Origin: Haplosporangium gracile
Lineage: Eukaryota > Mortierellomycota > Mortierellomycetes > Mortierellales > Mortierellaceae
Assembly: GCA_015499985.1 (NCBI GenBank)
Contig: JAAAUF010000533.1
Coordinates: 1 to 28,934 of the forward strand
Length of the DNA: 28,934 bases
Direction of reading: 5' to 3'
Position numbers and translations under genes: made by a program
The notes under the pieces: generated by a model
Databases searched by the model: none
Seen by the model: the letters and a program-made list of their open reading frames with translations, nothing else
What the model was told of the DNA's origin: nothing
In this document: in pieces, positions 1 to 9,679 of the stretch
How positions within the stretch are numbered: the first letter of the stretch is position 1
Layout of the letters: each line of letters opens with the position of its first letter

Positions 1-1126
1 TGGGATGCTATGGAGGGTAGATGGAATGACCAAGAGTGATGGAGAGAGAGATATAGAAAGAGAGAGAGAGAGAGAGGGAAGAACTGGCGTCAACTAGATT
101 AAATAAGAGTGTAATAAGAGTGTATTAAGAGTGTGAGTATGGGTATGAGAATTAAGAGTGTATTAAGAGTGTGAGTATGAATATAAGAATTGGCGTCAAG
201 TAGATTAAATAAGAGTATAGCGAAGCTTTAGGGTTTATTTTAGAGGGGGGGGGGGTTAAAAAAATGGGTCCCACGGCTGTGAGAGCCCTACTTAATCGCA
301 TGGCTTTTGTAGTGTAGATAAGGACACTCGCCTGAGTGAGAGAAAGTCGCGCTTTGATCGGAAACTGGTTTTTTGCGCGTTTGGTACTTAATTGCGACGC
401 GTCGAACATATTTTTTTTGAGATATAACAACATATAGCTCAATCAGAGATATCCTTACTTCACCTTCTCCTGCCCGATATACGTTCTCCTAAACCAAGAC
501 AATTTAAAGCTAGGTGCAAAAAAAAAACTTTCTAGCATCTAGGTGCACCCTTCCCCTCACTTGTTACTCGTCCCTCCTCCATATTCTCTCCATCTCTCTT
601 TCTCCTCGCTTCTTTCAGAAGCAGAAGCGATATCGATTTCCCTGCCCCTATTTTACTTCCTCTCTACTGTCTGTCGTTTTCTCCCGTCGCCAAAAAAAGA
701 CAACCAAGCAGAGGATTAAAAAATGCATCTCACATTAAGGAAGGAGAACACCACGCTCGACAAAGGTTTTCCTCTCTTTCTTTCCTATTTTCTTTTTTCT
801 CACAACTTCTCATTTACTGCTTTTCCTCCTCCCTCACTTCAATCTCGAAGTCGTCCAAGTGGAAGAGAAAAGAAAAAACAGCAGGGTGTCCTTTTAAGAA
901 AGATAGGAAACGATCGCTGCCGAAAGAAAAAGAAAACGTATATACTAACGTCAAAGCTCATTTAATTTTTTTTTAAACGACCAAGACCTCCAAGACAAAT
1001 CCTCCTTCAAGTTCAACGTTAACAAACAATCCGTACCCCCAAGCCCTCACTTCTCTGTTCTGGCCCTCCACCAAACCAACCAGTCTTCTTATCTCCCGTC
1101 CTTCCATCCTCCTCCCTTTCCCAAGT
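1..1126. other. Non-coding, low-complexity DNA with local repeats
   Basis: No credible gene is visible. The stretch holds a short (GA)n run near 57-76, interleaved direct repeats at 85-216 (listed separately), a G10 run near 244-254 and CT-rich DNA from about 540 to 860. Open frames here are short, have skewed composition and match nothing I recognise. Confidence 0.6.
85..216. repeat. Two interleaved direct repeats (26 bp and 27 bp units)
   Basis: A 26-bp unit beginning TGGCGTCAA occurs at 85-110 and again at 191-216 with one mismatch (C versus G at the tenth base). Between these, a 27-bp unit beginning TAAGAGTGTATTAAGAG occurs at 115-141 and again, identically, at 153-179. The arrangement is B-A-A-B, as expected from local slippage or duplication. 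I cannot tie it to a known element. Confidence 0.8.
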
Positions 1127-1273
1127 ATAAAGTTCTTAACCCAAACTATGTACGCGGCCATGGTCCTGCTGGCCGCATAAGCAATCAGCGCTGACGCCGG
1201 TTGTCAACGTGCCTATGGTTGCGGCCTCGGTCAAGAATGTCTCATCTCTGTTGACACCTTTGAAGGCGAATGA
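1127..1273 (+). pseudogene. Decayed small secreted cysteine-rich protein, relative of the gene at 2580
   Basis: The frame starting at 1127 reads like the protein encoded at 2580 but is broken. The position matching the start codon is ATA, followed by Lys-Phe as in the intact copy, and a TAA interrupts the hydrophobic signal-peptide core at 1178-1180. Beyond the stop the frame continues with Ala-rich residues and then Cys-x5-Cys-x5-Cys (TGT 1202, TGC 1220, TGT 1238). This is the same spacing as in the copy at 2580, with the first Cys one residue nearer the start. The fourth Cys is replaced by Gly (GGC at 1265), and TGA closes the frame at 1271. An in-frame ATG at 1148 exists but leads straight into the stop. 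The call rests on shared spacing and signal-peptide layout in two very short sequences, so homology is likely but not proven. Confidence 0.5.
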
Positions 1274-2579
1274 GTTGGCCTACCTTAAGGTCTTTAAAAG
1301 TATAAACCCTCCACCTTTTTTTCCTTCTCTTTTTATAAACAACTCTTTTGAAGAAATATCGATATGTAATTTGCCCATTTCTTGGACCTACCTACGCTGG
1401 AAAGACAATGTCAAAAGAAAAAATGCGAGTTGGAGCTTAAAGGTTTCCTTTAGCTTCTTACTCCAAACTTGTGCCTCCACCTCTTCTCTCTTTCTCTAAC
1501 CCTTAATATTACAGCAAAAGGCTCTATGTTTTCGCTTGTCACCTTCTTCCCGCTCGTATAACCTCTATCGTCTCTTTATCTACTCGAAGAAGAGAGGGAG
1601 ATTGGGAGAAAAAAAAAAGCAAGAGACGCCATGGATCGGCGAAAAATGTGCTCAGTTTTTGTCGCTTCCCTTTTCATCCTATCGTCCTTTCTCACCCACT
1701 CCCTCATTTCACTGCTTTACTCTTCTCTCTATAAACGAGACTACTTTTGTGTCCCGTAAGTCTTTCTTTTCTCTGTCCTGTCCAACCAACCGAGACGCTC
1801 AATCTCTCTCTCATTCTCCTTCTTTCCTTTTCCCCTTCTTTAATCCCTTATATTCTTTTTTTCTCAAGCTGAAGTTCCCGCGTCAACTCTTTACGCTGTC
1901 GTGTCCCTCCTCGGCGCATTGGCATTGATGCAACTGAGTGTCTAACTGCTGTTACATATCCCTAGGTCAATTTTGTTTTCTATTTTTTATCACTCATGAA
2001 GATAACTGTCTTCCCATTCCTAAATTTTCGACGTGAAAGAATGAGCCGATTGTCCCTTTTTTTAAAACTCTTCCAAATGAATGGATTGGTCAAAGACATA
2101 CATAAATATGTTGAAAAGGCAAACTGTAGAAAAATTCATTTTTTATTTTATTTTTGCGTATCTAGTCTTCTCTTTTCTTCATGACGTCGAAGCTGCATCC
2201 CTAGTTTGATTTTTTTACTGCTGCTGAAGGCATTGATCGCTTTGCCTACATGTTTCTCGCATGTTTGTTTCGCCAGAAGTGAACAGACCATAGCATAGGG
2301 AATGCTGGCGTCATGCAATGCGAGATGATGTGTCTTTTTCGTCTACGATTGACGATAGTAATTGTATAATCCACTGAAAGCGAAGTCGACGTATAAAGAC
2401 TTGAAGCCAGTCGCCTTGCTTTTTGATATTTACTTTCATTCTCCAAGTAAGTATCAAACATTAGCCAAGTCCAGAACTACCACCACCACTACCACTACCA
2501 CTACGTCCTCTCTCTTCTTTTTTTTCACTTTTCTCAAAACGGTTATATTCATTCTCCAAAAAGAAAAAAAAAAAAAAGC
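1274..2579. other. Intergenic, CT-rich; possible remnant at about 1869-1960; possible TATA at 2392
   Basis: Most of this stretch is pyrimidine-rich on the + strand with no convincing gene. Around 1869-1960 there is a possible third, heavily decayed copy of the small secreted protein: Lys-Phe after a CTG at 1869, a hydrophobic stretch in a shifted frame from 1892, and Cys codons near 1929-1960. TATAAAG at 2392-2398 lies about 185 bp upstream of the ATG at 2580 and is a plausible TATA element for that gene. A short (ACC/ACT)n run lies near 2476-2503. Confidence 0.4.
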
Positions 2580-2741
2580 ATGAAGTTTTCTATCCAGTTT
2601 CCCCGCTATGTAATGATGGTGGTTATGCTAACTGTATTAACGGGCGCCAATGCTTCTTGCACGACTGATGATGGCTGCCCTCCTGGACTCCATTGTGCCG
2701 AGTTCTTTTCTGCCCAATTCTGCAAGGTGCCTTTTGCGTGA
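2580..2741 (+). CDS. Small secreted cysteine-rich protein (53 aa, or first exon of a longer one)
   Basis: The ATG at 2580 opens a 53-residue frame ending in TGA at 2739. Residues 1-25 form a clear signal peptide: Met-Lys-Phe start, a Val/Met/Leu-rich core at about 11-20, and an Ala-Asn-Ala type cleavage site near 23-25. The mature part has Cys27, Cys33, Cys39 and Cys48, spaced C-x5-C-x5-C-x8-C. This spacing resembles half of a Dickkopf-N/EB-type cysteine module, but I do not recognise a specific family. An alternative model uses the good donor GTGAGG at 2738 and the acceptor TATATAG ending at 2954. That splice stays open and adds a tail starting at 2955 that contains another Cys before running into low-complexity Lys/Thr repeats. 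The composition of that tail makes me prefer the short form, but transcripts are needed to decide. A polypurine run lies just 5' of the start. The product is probably secreted; its function is unknown. Confidence 0.55.
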   Translation: MKFSIQFPRYVMMVVMLTVLTGANASCTTDDGCPPGLHCAEFFSAQFCKVPFA

Positions 2742-3662
2742 GGAGGTTTCTTTTTTTTTTTCTCTCTCTCTCTCAAAAGTTACTCTTCCATTGCGATTGT
2801 CTTGTAAATAAATCTTATTGCGACGCGTCTACCTTTTTCTATTTGCTGTTTGTCTCTCCTCAACGCTACCAACAAAACACGCCACCAAAAAAGAAAGGGG
2901 TAAACTTAATTTCCTTTTCATGAGGGTCGATCATGCAATTTTCTTTTTATATAGGTTGGCAGGCGTAAATAGCGACCCATCGTGTCAATCGAAAGGGCTC
3001 TCAAGAAACGAATGGTTGGATAGAGAGAGAGAGGGAGAAACGACGAGAGCAAAAACAAAAACAAAAACAAAGGAAACTATGCAAAAGCACAACAAACAGG
3101 GTGCTTGCCGCCTTTTTTTATATATTTATATATTTTTTGCCTTGAAATCGCACTAAGTAGGAGAACCAGCTCGGAGGCTCGGAGAATGAGCTTTACATGA
3201 AAAGAGGGCGAACCAATCGAGAAACCCGCATCCAGTTACTGTTTCCGGTTCCTGCATTGCTTTTTGTGCTCTGTTTAAGGCTTCCTTCCTTGGCTCAGAA
3301 TCGAGTAGAGCAGGGGTTGATCGACAAAGACTTACTATGGGCATGAAAATGGCTCTAAGCGCGGGTAATGTAAAAGTAGAGGGGTAGATAGTAGACGCTC
3401 TTCGAATCGGAAAAGGATGAGAGTATATACTCAGCGGTAGTCAAAAGGCAAGAAGGAGGGAGCAAGGAAGCAAGCAGACACGCAAGAGGCAGGAAGTAAA
3501 AAAGCAATGGCATCCTTTTTCACATCAACCGGTGTCTGAGTAATGGCCGGGATCACCAGGTAGAGTATTTCCGATGCATTAATGCAATCATGCATGCTCT
3601 TGTACTGCAGACAGACGCAGACGGCCGATTTGTTCCAAGCAAAAAGACAATTGTATACGGAG

Positions 3663-3700
3663 GAAAACGCCAACCGCCAAAGAAAACGCCAACCGCCAAA
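3663..3700. repeat. Perfect 19-bp tandem duplication
   Basis: GAAAACGCCAACCGCCAAA occurs at 3663-3681 and again, immediately adjacent, at 3682-3700. The unit contains CCAACCGCC and is more complex than the surrounding simple repeats. No coding gene covers it with confidence. Confidence 0.9.
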
Positions 3701-4699
3701 ATGCCTGCAAGTACTCCTCCAATTCCAACTGATGGAGGCGGGCTGTTGTGGTTGTTCGCTCCAAAACTTTTCCAAAACGGAGAGAGAGTGTGTCAAAATT
3801 ATTTAATCCATTCACGCCCACGAGCAAAGAAGAATGCGGCATTCAGGATTGCAGCATGTGTTTTAAATATCAGAAGGGAGACAGACAAGACGCCCATGTT
3901 TTCTCTTTTTCTGGCAGTAAGGTTGTGTTCCACAAGAAAAGAATGCACGGGGGAAGGAAGAAGGAACAAAGACGTGCCTTTTGCAGACTTATAAGTGCCT
4001 TGAATATATGTTTAGAAAGAAAGAAAAAAAAGAGCGCAGGAATGAAAGAAGGAATGATGTTCGATCCTATTGATTATTTGTCGTCTCCTTGTTGTCAAAA
4101 GTGAAAATAGCGAAAAGAAATAAACAAGAGCGCCAACATCATAAGTAACATCCCGCGTCCATGTCCATCGCTCGACAACATAAACCTCAGGAACCGTGTG
4201 CCATGGTTTACGACTAGTCTTGAATGGGTTTGGGCTAGAACTCGCCGTGTTTTTCTTCTTGTGCGAGTAGTTTAGTTTCACACACACGAGGCAAACATGA
4301 ACAAAACAGACATCCAAAACTGCATGTTCACTCCACACTTGTCATCATCATCGGGTGCATGGCGCACGCCGAGGAGAGAGAGAAAAGAAAAGAGGATTGG
4401 GCGTAAGTCCAAAATGGACACCGTTTATGGTTTTTCACTGTCTCTCTCTTTTTTTTTCCTTGTCAACAGCATAACAAGAGAAGGAGAAGGCTCTCAACCG
4501 CCACACAATAGCAGATAGGCAACAACAGACAGACAGACCAGTCATCAACCAACAAAGTAAGCAAACAAACAAACAAACAAACAAAAGAACGACCATGTCG
4601 GGCTGTTATGTGATGCTGCTGCTTTGTCCTCTCTTGAGTGATGTATGTAAATGAAGGGAAGCTGTCTCTAGAGCAGAGCAATGAGTATGTGAGATAGCC

Positions 4700-5560
4700 A
4701 TTTTTGTTGCTTTCTTTCTCCCTTTTCTTCCTTTCTTTCCTTTCTTTCCTTTCTTTCCTTTCTTTCCTTTCTTTCCTTTCTTTCTCTTTCCTCTTCTTTC
4801 TCCTTTTCCTTCGTTGCATCTCCGCTTCCCTCCTTTCCCCTCCCACCTTTCCCTCTCTCTCCCTCCCCTCTCTCAGGGTGAGATTCCACTCTCTATTTTT
4901 TATTTTCTCTGCCACCTTCTCTTCCCTTCCCCTCTTTACACTTCCCTTCCCTTCCCTTCCCTTCCCTCTCTCTCCTGCCCCCCTGTACCTGATTTTTTTA
5001 ACACTTCTTCTCCCTCTCCACCACCCTTCACACCTCCCACCCACACCTCTCTCGCAGGTGGATCCAGTCGATGAATCCACCAGCCCCATTCCCCTCCTTC
5101 TCTTCCCATTCTCAATGTACGCTTCAACTTCCTCGCTCCTTTGCTTGCATCTCAATCTGGCTGACTCAACAGCTCCCATTCTCATCGCCCTTCCTCACCC
5201 CTGAGACAGTCCTCTGTCGCCCTTTCCTCGCATCGCCCACTCCACTTCATCCTCCCCCCCCCCCTCTCTCCCCCTCTCTCTTCTCTTCCTTCTTTCCCTT
5301 CACACCTCCTTCACAACAATTCGACAACTCATTCACCATTCACGCAGCAACTCGCCGTTCCACGCTACATTCTCTCCTTTCCACGCTAATCACTCTCTTT
5401 TACTCCTGCTGTCAACCTAACACTAACGCCCTGCTTATTTTTCTCCTTCTCTATTTCTCCACATATTCTAACTGCACCCACTCCTACCCACTTCACAGAA
5501 AAAAGAAAAGAGTAACCCCGACAGACTTGACTTTTTTTTAACTCCAACTCCTCCTCCTCC
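4700..5560 (+). promoter_or_regulatory. Polypyrimidine-rich leader/promoter upstream of the mucin gene
   Basis: About 860 bp is almost entirely C and T on the + strand and ends just before the mucin start codon at 5569. It includes a 9-bp unit (TTTCTTTCC) repeated about seven times at 4731-4790 and five copies of CTTCC at 4941-4965. CT-rich coding-strand tracts are common in fungal promoters and leaders. Tracts this long can also adopt triplex structures. Promoter function is inferred from position. Confidence 0.45.
4731..4790. repeat. 9-bp CT minisatellite, about seven copies
   Basis: TTTCTTTCC is repeated in tandem inside the long pyrimidine tract. On the minus strand it reads as a Lys-Glu-Arg repeat, which creates a spurious open frame. 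Confidence 0.85.
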
Positions 5561-5568
5561 GATCGACC

Positions 5569-8500
5569 ATGCGTCTGACGTCCGCAGTCAAGCGGCCTTG
5601 GCTGGCGGTCCCACTGCTCCTCAGCATCGCCTCCGTCATGGCCCTCTCCAACGCCAGCCTCACTTGCGACAACGACAACAACCACGACTCGTCCAATTGC
5701 CCTTCCTTGGTAAGCAACATATTTCCACATATTTCCGCCACTTCTTCACAAGGATACAACCACACACATCTACCTACCTACCCGCCACCATCCTCTCTCT
5801 CTCTCTCTCTCTCTCACCACTTTAAACGTCATATTCGCAGCCTCAATCAACAAAATGGATAGCAAGAGCCCTCAACCACAACTTTATCTTGACAGGAGCA
5901 CGTTGTCCCTACATCGCCACTTCTGTCCATCTATTTCTTTCGTATCTTCTTCTCGCACTTTTTCTTCGCTTTGTACTTTTCCCTCCGCTCTCTAAGTTTC
6001 TCTCTCTTGGCATGCATGTTTCTTGCATGGAGAAGATACATTCTCGACACGGGATGGAAGGAGGGACATTTTCCGAGCACAACGCAACATTCCTTTCTCC
6101 CTCTTTACTTTTCTCCCAAACGCAAATGCGTGGCATTTATAGCACTCAACCACAACCATACTATAATTATTCTACCCATCCATCTCTCCGAGTCATACCC
6201 TCCCTCGTCATACCGCCGCTACCCTTTCTCGTCTTCCCTCCCCCTCGCTTACCACTGCAGCATTCACCCATTCAGCAATATATCGACTTTATATGGATGC
6301 TCATTATCTCGTGCGTGTTGCTGTTTTGTCGCCATGACAGTAAGCTCTTGAGAGCTAATTCAACAACTGTTCGCGGCAAAATAAACAAAGAATGAGCGCA
6401 AACAAAATACAGCGAGGCAAATTGGCTACCGGTCTATCGCTCGCCTCGTGCAACAATCGTGTTTTTTTGTTGTCTACAAGGGCTAAACCACTGCCCACCT
6501 AGCCCACCACATTCCAGACTCGCCTGTCTTTCTTCTTGTCTTTTTGCGGCTTATTTTGTAGACAACAAGCTGTACGCCATTGCGACATTCCGTCATTGCA
6601 AATACAATGTCTTCTCTCTTCTTTCCCTGTCCACAAAATTAACTTGCGTTCCTGAAATACAGTGTTACATCTTGCTAACGGTCACCTTGCTCTTCCCTCC
6701 CTTTTTTTTACAACCATTGGCGTAATTAGGCATCGGTTGATACGCGCTCTGTGCTTCTTCCTTCCCTGGGACGACCTGGTGGACTTGACTTGTTTGGACC
6801 ATTTGCTGTAGCCCCTGAGGATGACTCACCCGTTTCGCGTACACCATCATCCATATCCACATCCACGTCCACATCCACGCCAACGCCAACCCCAAAACCA
6901 AAGTCAAAATCAAAACCAAAGCCAAAGCCAAAGCAGCCAAGCAAACCAAAGCCAAAGCCCAAACACAAACACAAGACAAAGTCATCGAGTTCTTCCAAGC
7001 GCAAGTCTAAAACAACAAGCACCAAACCTCATGCAACCCCTCATCGCCCCAGTACCCCTAATAACACGACCCCTAATCCTAATCGCACAACAACCTATAC
7101 CACCACAACAACGGCACAAGCGATCGTACCCACAACCACAACGGCACAGACGGAATCATCGCCATCATCGCCTCTACCATCAGCCGCCTCACCAGGACCC
7201 ACAGGGCAAACAACAGCTACAGAGGAACCCGAATCCACTAATTCGGTTGCGCCACCACCACCAACACCAACAGGAGGCGAAACCACAACTGTTGGAACAC
7301 CACAAGACTCTTCAACAGCAACAGTAACCCCTGCACCAACGCCGACAGGATCATCAGCTCCGACGACGACCCCTACTCACACAGCAGAAGAACCTTTCAC
7401 AACTTCACTGCCCAACCACCCTCCTCGTGAAACTGTCTCTAATTCGCTCGACGTGCCGACTCCTTCCCCTAAGGTTGAACCAACCCCTGAAGCTACTACC
7501 ACCCTGATTGTCAACTCTACAACTACGACAACATTTATTTTTCCTTCAACAACACCAACTCCTGTTCTCAGGACGACTACAACAACAACAACGACTTTGA
7601 GCACGACCACGACAACTACACAACCCGTGACAACCAGTCCAGCAATGACCTCACATCATACCCACCCCACAACGACAACGACGCCATGGTTGCCAAGCAC
7701 GATCGAGCCTCTTGCCCCTCCCAAGACCACATCGACTGTACGACCTGGAACATCTCTCCCTGATATTGTGATCCCTAACCTCAATCCAGACATCCCTGCC
7801 AATTCTTTCAATGTGGTATTGAGGCTTGAGCATGTCTCCTATTACCAGGTCATCAACAATGGTGTCCTGGCAGCTCAATTGGTATCGTTCCTTCCGGCTC
7901 AGTTGACTCGTGTGCTTAAGGTCGACACTAATTTGATTCAAGTCCTTGCCATTCGGGACGGATCCTCCAAGCCATTGGCTGTCAACGGCGCAACAGCCCC
8001 TCCAGTTGCTGTTCGTTCGACGACCACATCAGCATCAACAGCAGCAACGACAGCCACAGCGACAAAGAGCAAGAGGTCTGTCAGGAAGCGTGGATTAGTG
8101 ACCAGCCCCAACAGCGCCGACGCGATCTTGGTCACTGTCTCGATCCCAAGGAACAGGTACTGGCCCTTAAACAACCTGGTGGTTGATCGCTCCAGTGCCC
8201 TCTACGTTCAGGAAGCACAATCATTTGGACAGTTCCTGGACTCTGAGTATGTGCTCGCCAGCCACCCACCTTCCCGCAGTCGAGGCGGCGGTGGTAGCTC
8301 TGATGGAAATGGCGACGGTGAGGGCGACGGTGATGACGGTGACATCACGGCTGATCCCTTGACGGGCGACAACCCCAGCCTGATTCCTGGTCCTGATGGC
8401 AACAGTAAGGGTGGGTCATCCAAGTCGTCGCACGGCCCCATTATTGGATCGGTTGTCGCCCTGGCAACCATTGCCTATATCGGAGTTGCAATTGTTGTTG

Positions 8501-8622
8501 TCCGGAGGGTCCAGGCCAAGAAGTTGCGTGAGCAGCAGGAGCGTGAAGCGGTTCGGCAGAACATTTCGGGGCCCATCAATGTCCATGGCGGAGCCAATGG
8601 CTGGGGCTGGCACGGAGACTAG
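5569..8622 (+). CDS. Signalling-mucin-like single-pass membrane protein (Msb2/Hkr1-like)
   Basis: Exon 1 is 5569-5709: a signal peptide of about 28 residues, then a short segment with two Cys, then the donor GTAAGC in phase 0. The last exon begins at 6730 after TTAG, also in phase 0, with a branch-point-like GCTAAC near 6674. Direct joining is in frame and gives about 677 residues. One or more small exons may hide in the 1,020 bp between; an acceptor at 5840 opens a frame with Cys and Trp. Numbering assumes direct joining. The order is a Lys-Pro-rich basic stretch (about 93-135), a long Ser/Thr/Pro mucin region (about 140-390) and a folded domain (about 403-556). The domain has a hydrophobic AAQLVSFLPAQL-type segment like the membrane-proximal Hkr1-Msb2 homology domain. 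A helix follows at about 616-638, then a basic tail of about 40 residues. Msb2 and Hkr1 are plasma-membrane sensors feeding Cdc42/MAPK signalling. The tail here is much shorter than in yeast Msb2. Two dibasic sites interrupt the folded domain. Sensor function is inferred. Confidence 0.6.
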
Positions 8623-9679
8623 AAGAGCAACTTGGGTTTTGATGTCAGAGTGTATGCGACATGGCTTGTGTCGACATCATTACCGCCATCGATCTATAGT
8701 TGGCCTGATTCTGCCTCTGCTGTTGTCATGAGTCCGTCATTCGTCCGTTCCTTGGTACACACACTCGCTCCCTTCGATTCCTTTGTGTTCTCCTTAAATA
8801 TGATATCCTCCCTTTATGCCATATACTCCTTCTATTCTATGCATTACAATAGAAATTGTTCTATGCTTCTGTTGACGTAGTCGCTTACCTACCCCATTCT
8901 TTCCTTTGATACCAATCCTTCTCCCTTTTTGACACCACCGCCACCAACCAACCAACCAACCAACCACTACTACACCTACCCTTTCGAGCGCCTAAAAAAA
9001 ACCAGACAAATCACAATAACGATAATAAAACAACATAAAAAAGCCCAAATACATTATCTCGGTGAAGCAATTGAGGCAAGGGTCCTTTTCACTAGTGCTA
9101 GCGCACATATGCGAATTGGTATCTGCCTGTTGTTTTTTTTTGCTGTGCGTTGTCCGCCCTCGGTCTGGCCGGGTCTTCCACTCTCCTAATTCATTACTGG
9201 TGCTATTAACTCCCCTGTCGTCCAAGGTTAATGCTAGGTTCACGATATATTAAAAACAAAGCATTTTTTTTTACTTGTAATTTTGCAAATTATTAGCTGT
9301 CATGCTCCGGGACAGGGCAGGGCAGGGCGCTTTGAGGACGTCCACTGATTTCCCAGGTCCCTTTTCTTTTTTTTTCCTCCCGATGGTTGGATGAAATGTG
9401 AAGACATATGTCTTTAATTTGAGATATGGTAAATGATTGGATTTTTAAAATTGAATATAGGAATAGTCTATACAGGCTGCAAGGGTGTGTGTATGTGTGT
9501 GTGTGTTACCTTGTTCTTTTGGGCAAAGCTATGTGTGTCTGCGAGTTGGAGGGGAGGAGGAAGATGAATACTTTACAAGTGAGATGGGAAGAAGCAGCAG
9601 CAGAAATAAAGAAGGGGAAATGGGAAAAACAAGAAAATGGGAAATTTGATTTATAAATTACGGGCGTAATTTAGGCGTT
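8623..9679. other. Convergent intergenic region between the mucin and a PPxY gene
   Basis: This is the 3' flank of the mucin gene (+) and of the PPxY gene ending at 9680 (-). AATAAA-like signals occur near 9020-9030. Other content is a (CCAA)n run at about 8945-8965, a GGGCA triplet repeat near 9312-9328 and a (TG)n run near 9486-9506. I see no gene here. Confidence 0.55.

Larger units (their letters stand above)
2742..5568. other. Intergenic DNA, low complexity, ending in a long polypyrimidine leader
   Basis: I find no supported gene. Notable contents are an A-rich tandem AAAAAC run at about 3050-3070, a 19-bp tandem duplication at 3663-3700, a (CAAA)n run near 4563-4583, and about 850 bp of almost pure pyrimidine on the + strand from about 4700. 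The long antisense frames across the CT tract (Lys-Glu-Arg repeats on the minus strand) are products of the tract itself. A minus-strand frame at 3431-3796 has moderate complexity but matches no family I know. Confidence 0.5.

Noticed and set aside
226..240. TTTAGGGTTT, telomere-like
   Set aside because: Single occurrence with no array; not evidence of a telomere.
152..442. 96-residue minus-strand frame at the left end
   Set aside because: It overlaps the nested direct repeats and the G10 run and has no recognisable domain; could be part of a repeat but I cannot show it.
3431..3796. 121-residue minus-strand frame with a hydrophobic C-terminal part
   Set aside because: Composition is moderately protein-like, but no family, signal or splice structure could be recognised and the tandem 19-bp repeat lies inside it.
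4056..4068. GTTCGATCC, B-box-like on the + strand
   Set aside because: The flanks cannot fold as a tRNA and no A-box match precedes it.
4463..5185. 240-residue open frame on the minus strand, rich in Lys-Glu-Arg
   Set aside because: It is produced by the 9-bp and 5-bp CT repeats on the opposite strand; composition is purely that of the tract and the ends match no family.
6665..7025. Minus-strand frames rich in Asp/Val/Gly opposite the mucin exon
   Set aside because: They are antisense readings of the Lys-Pro and Thr-Pro repeats of the mucin.
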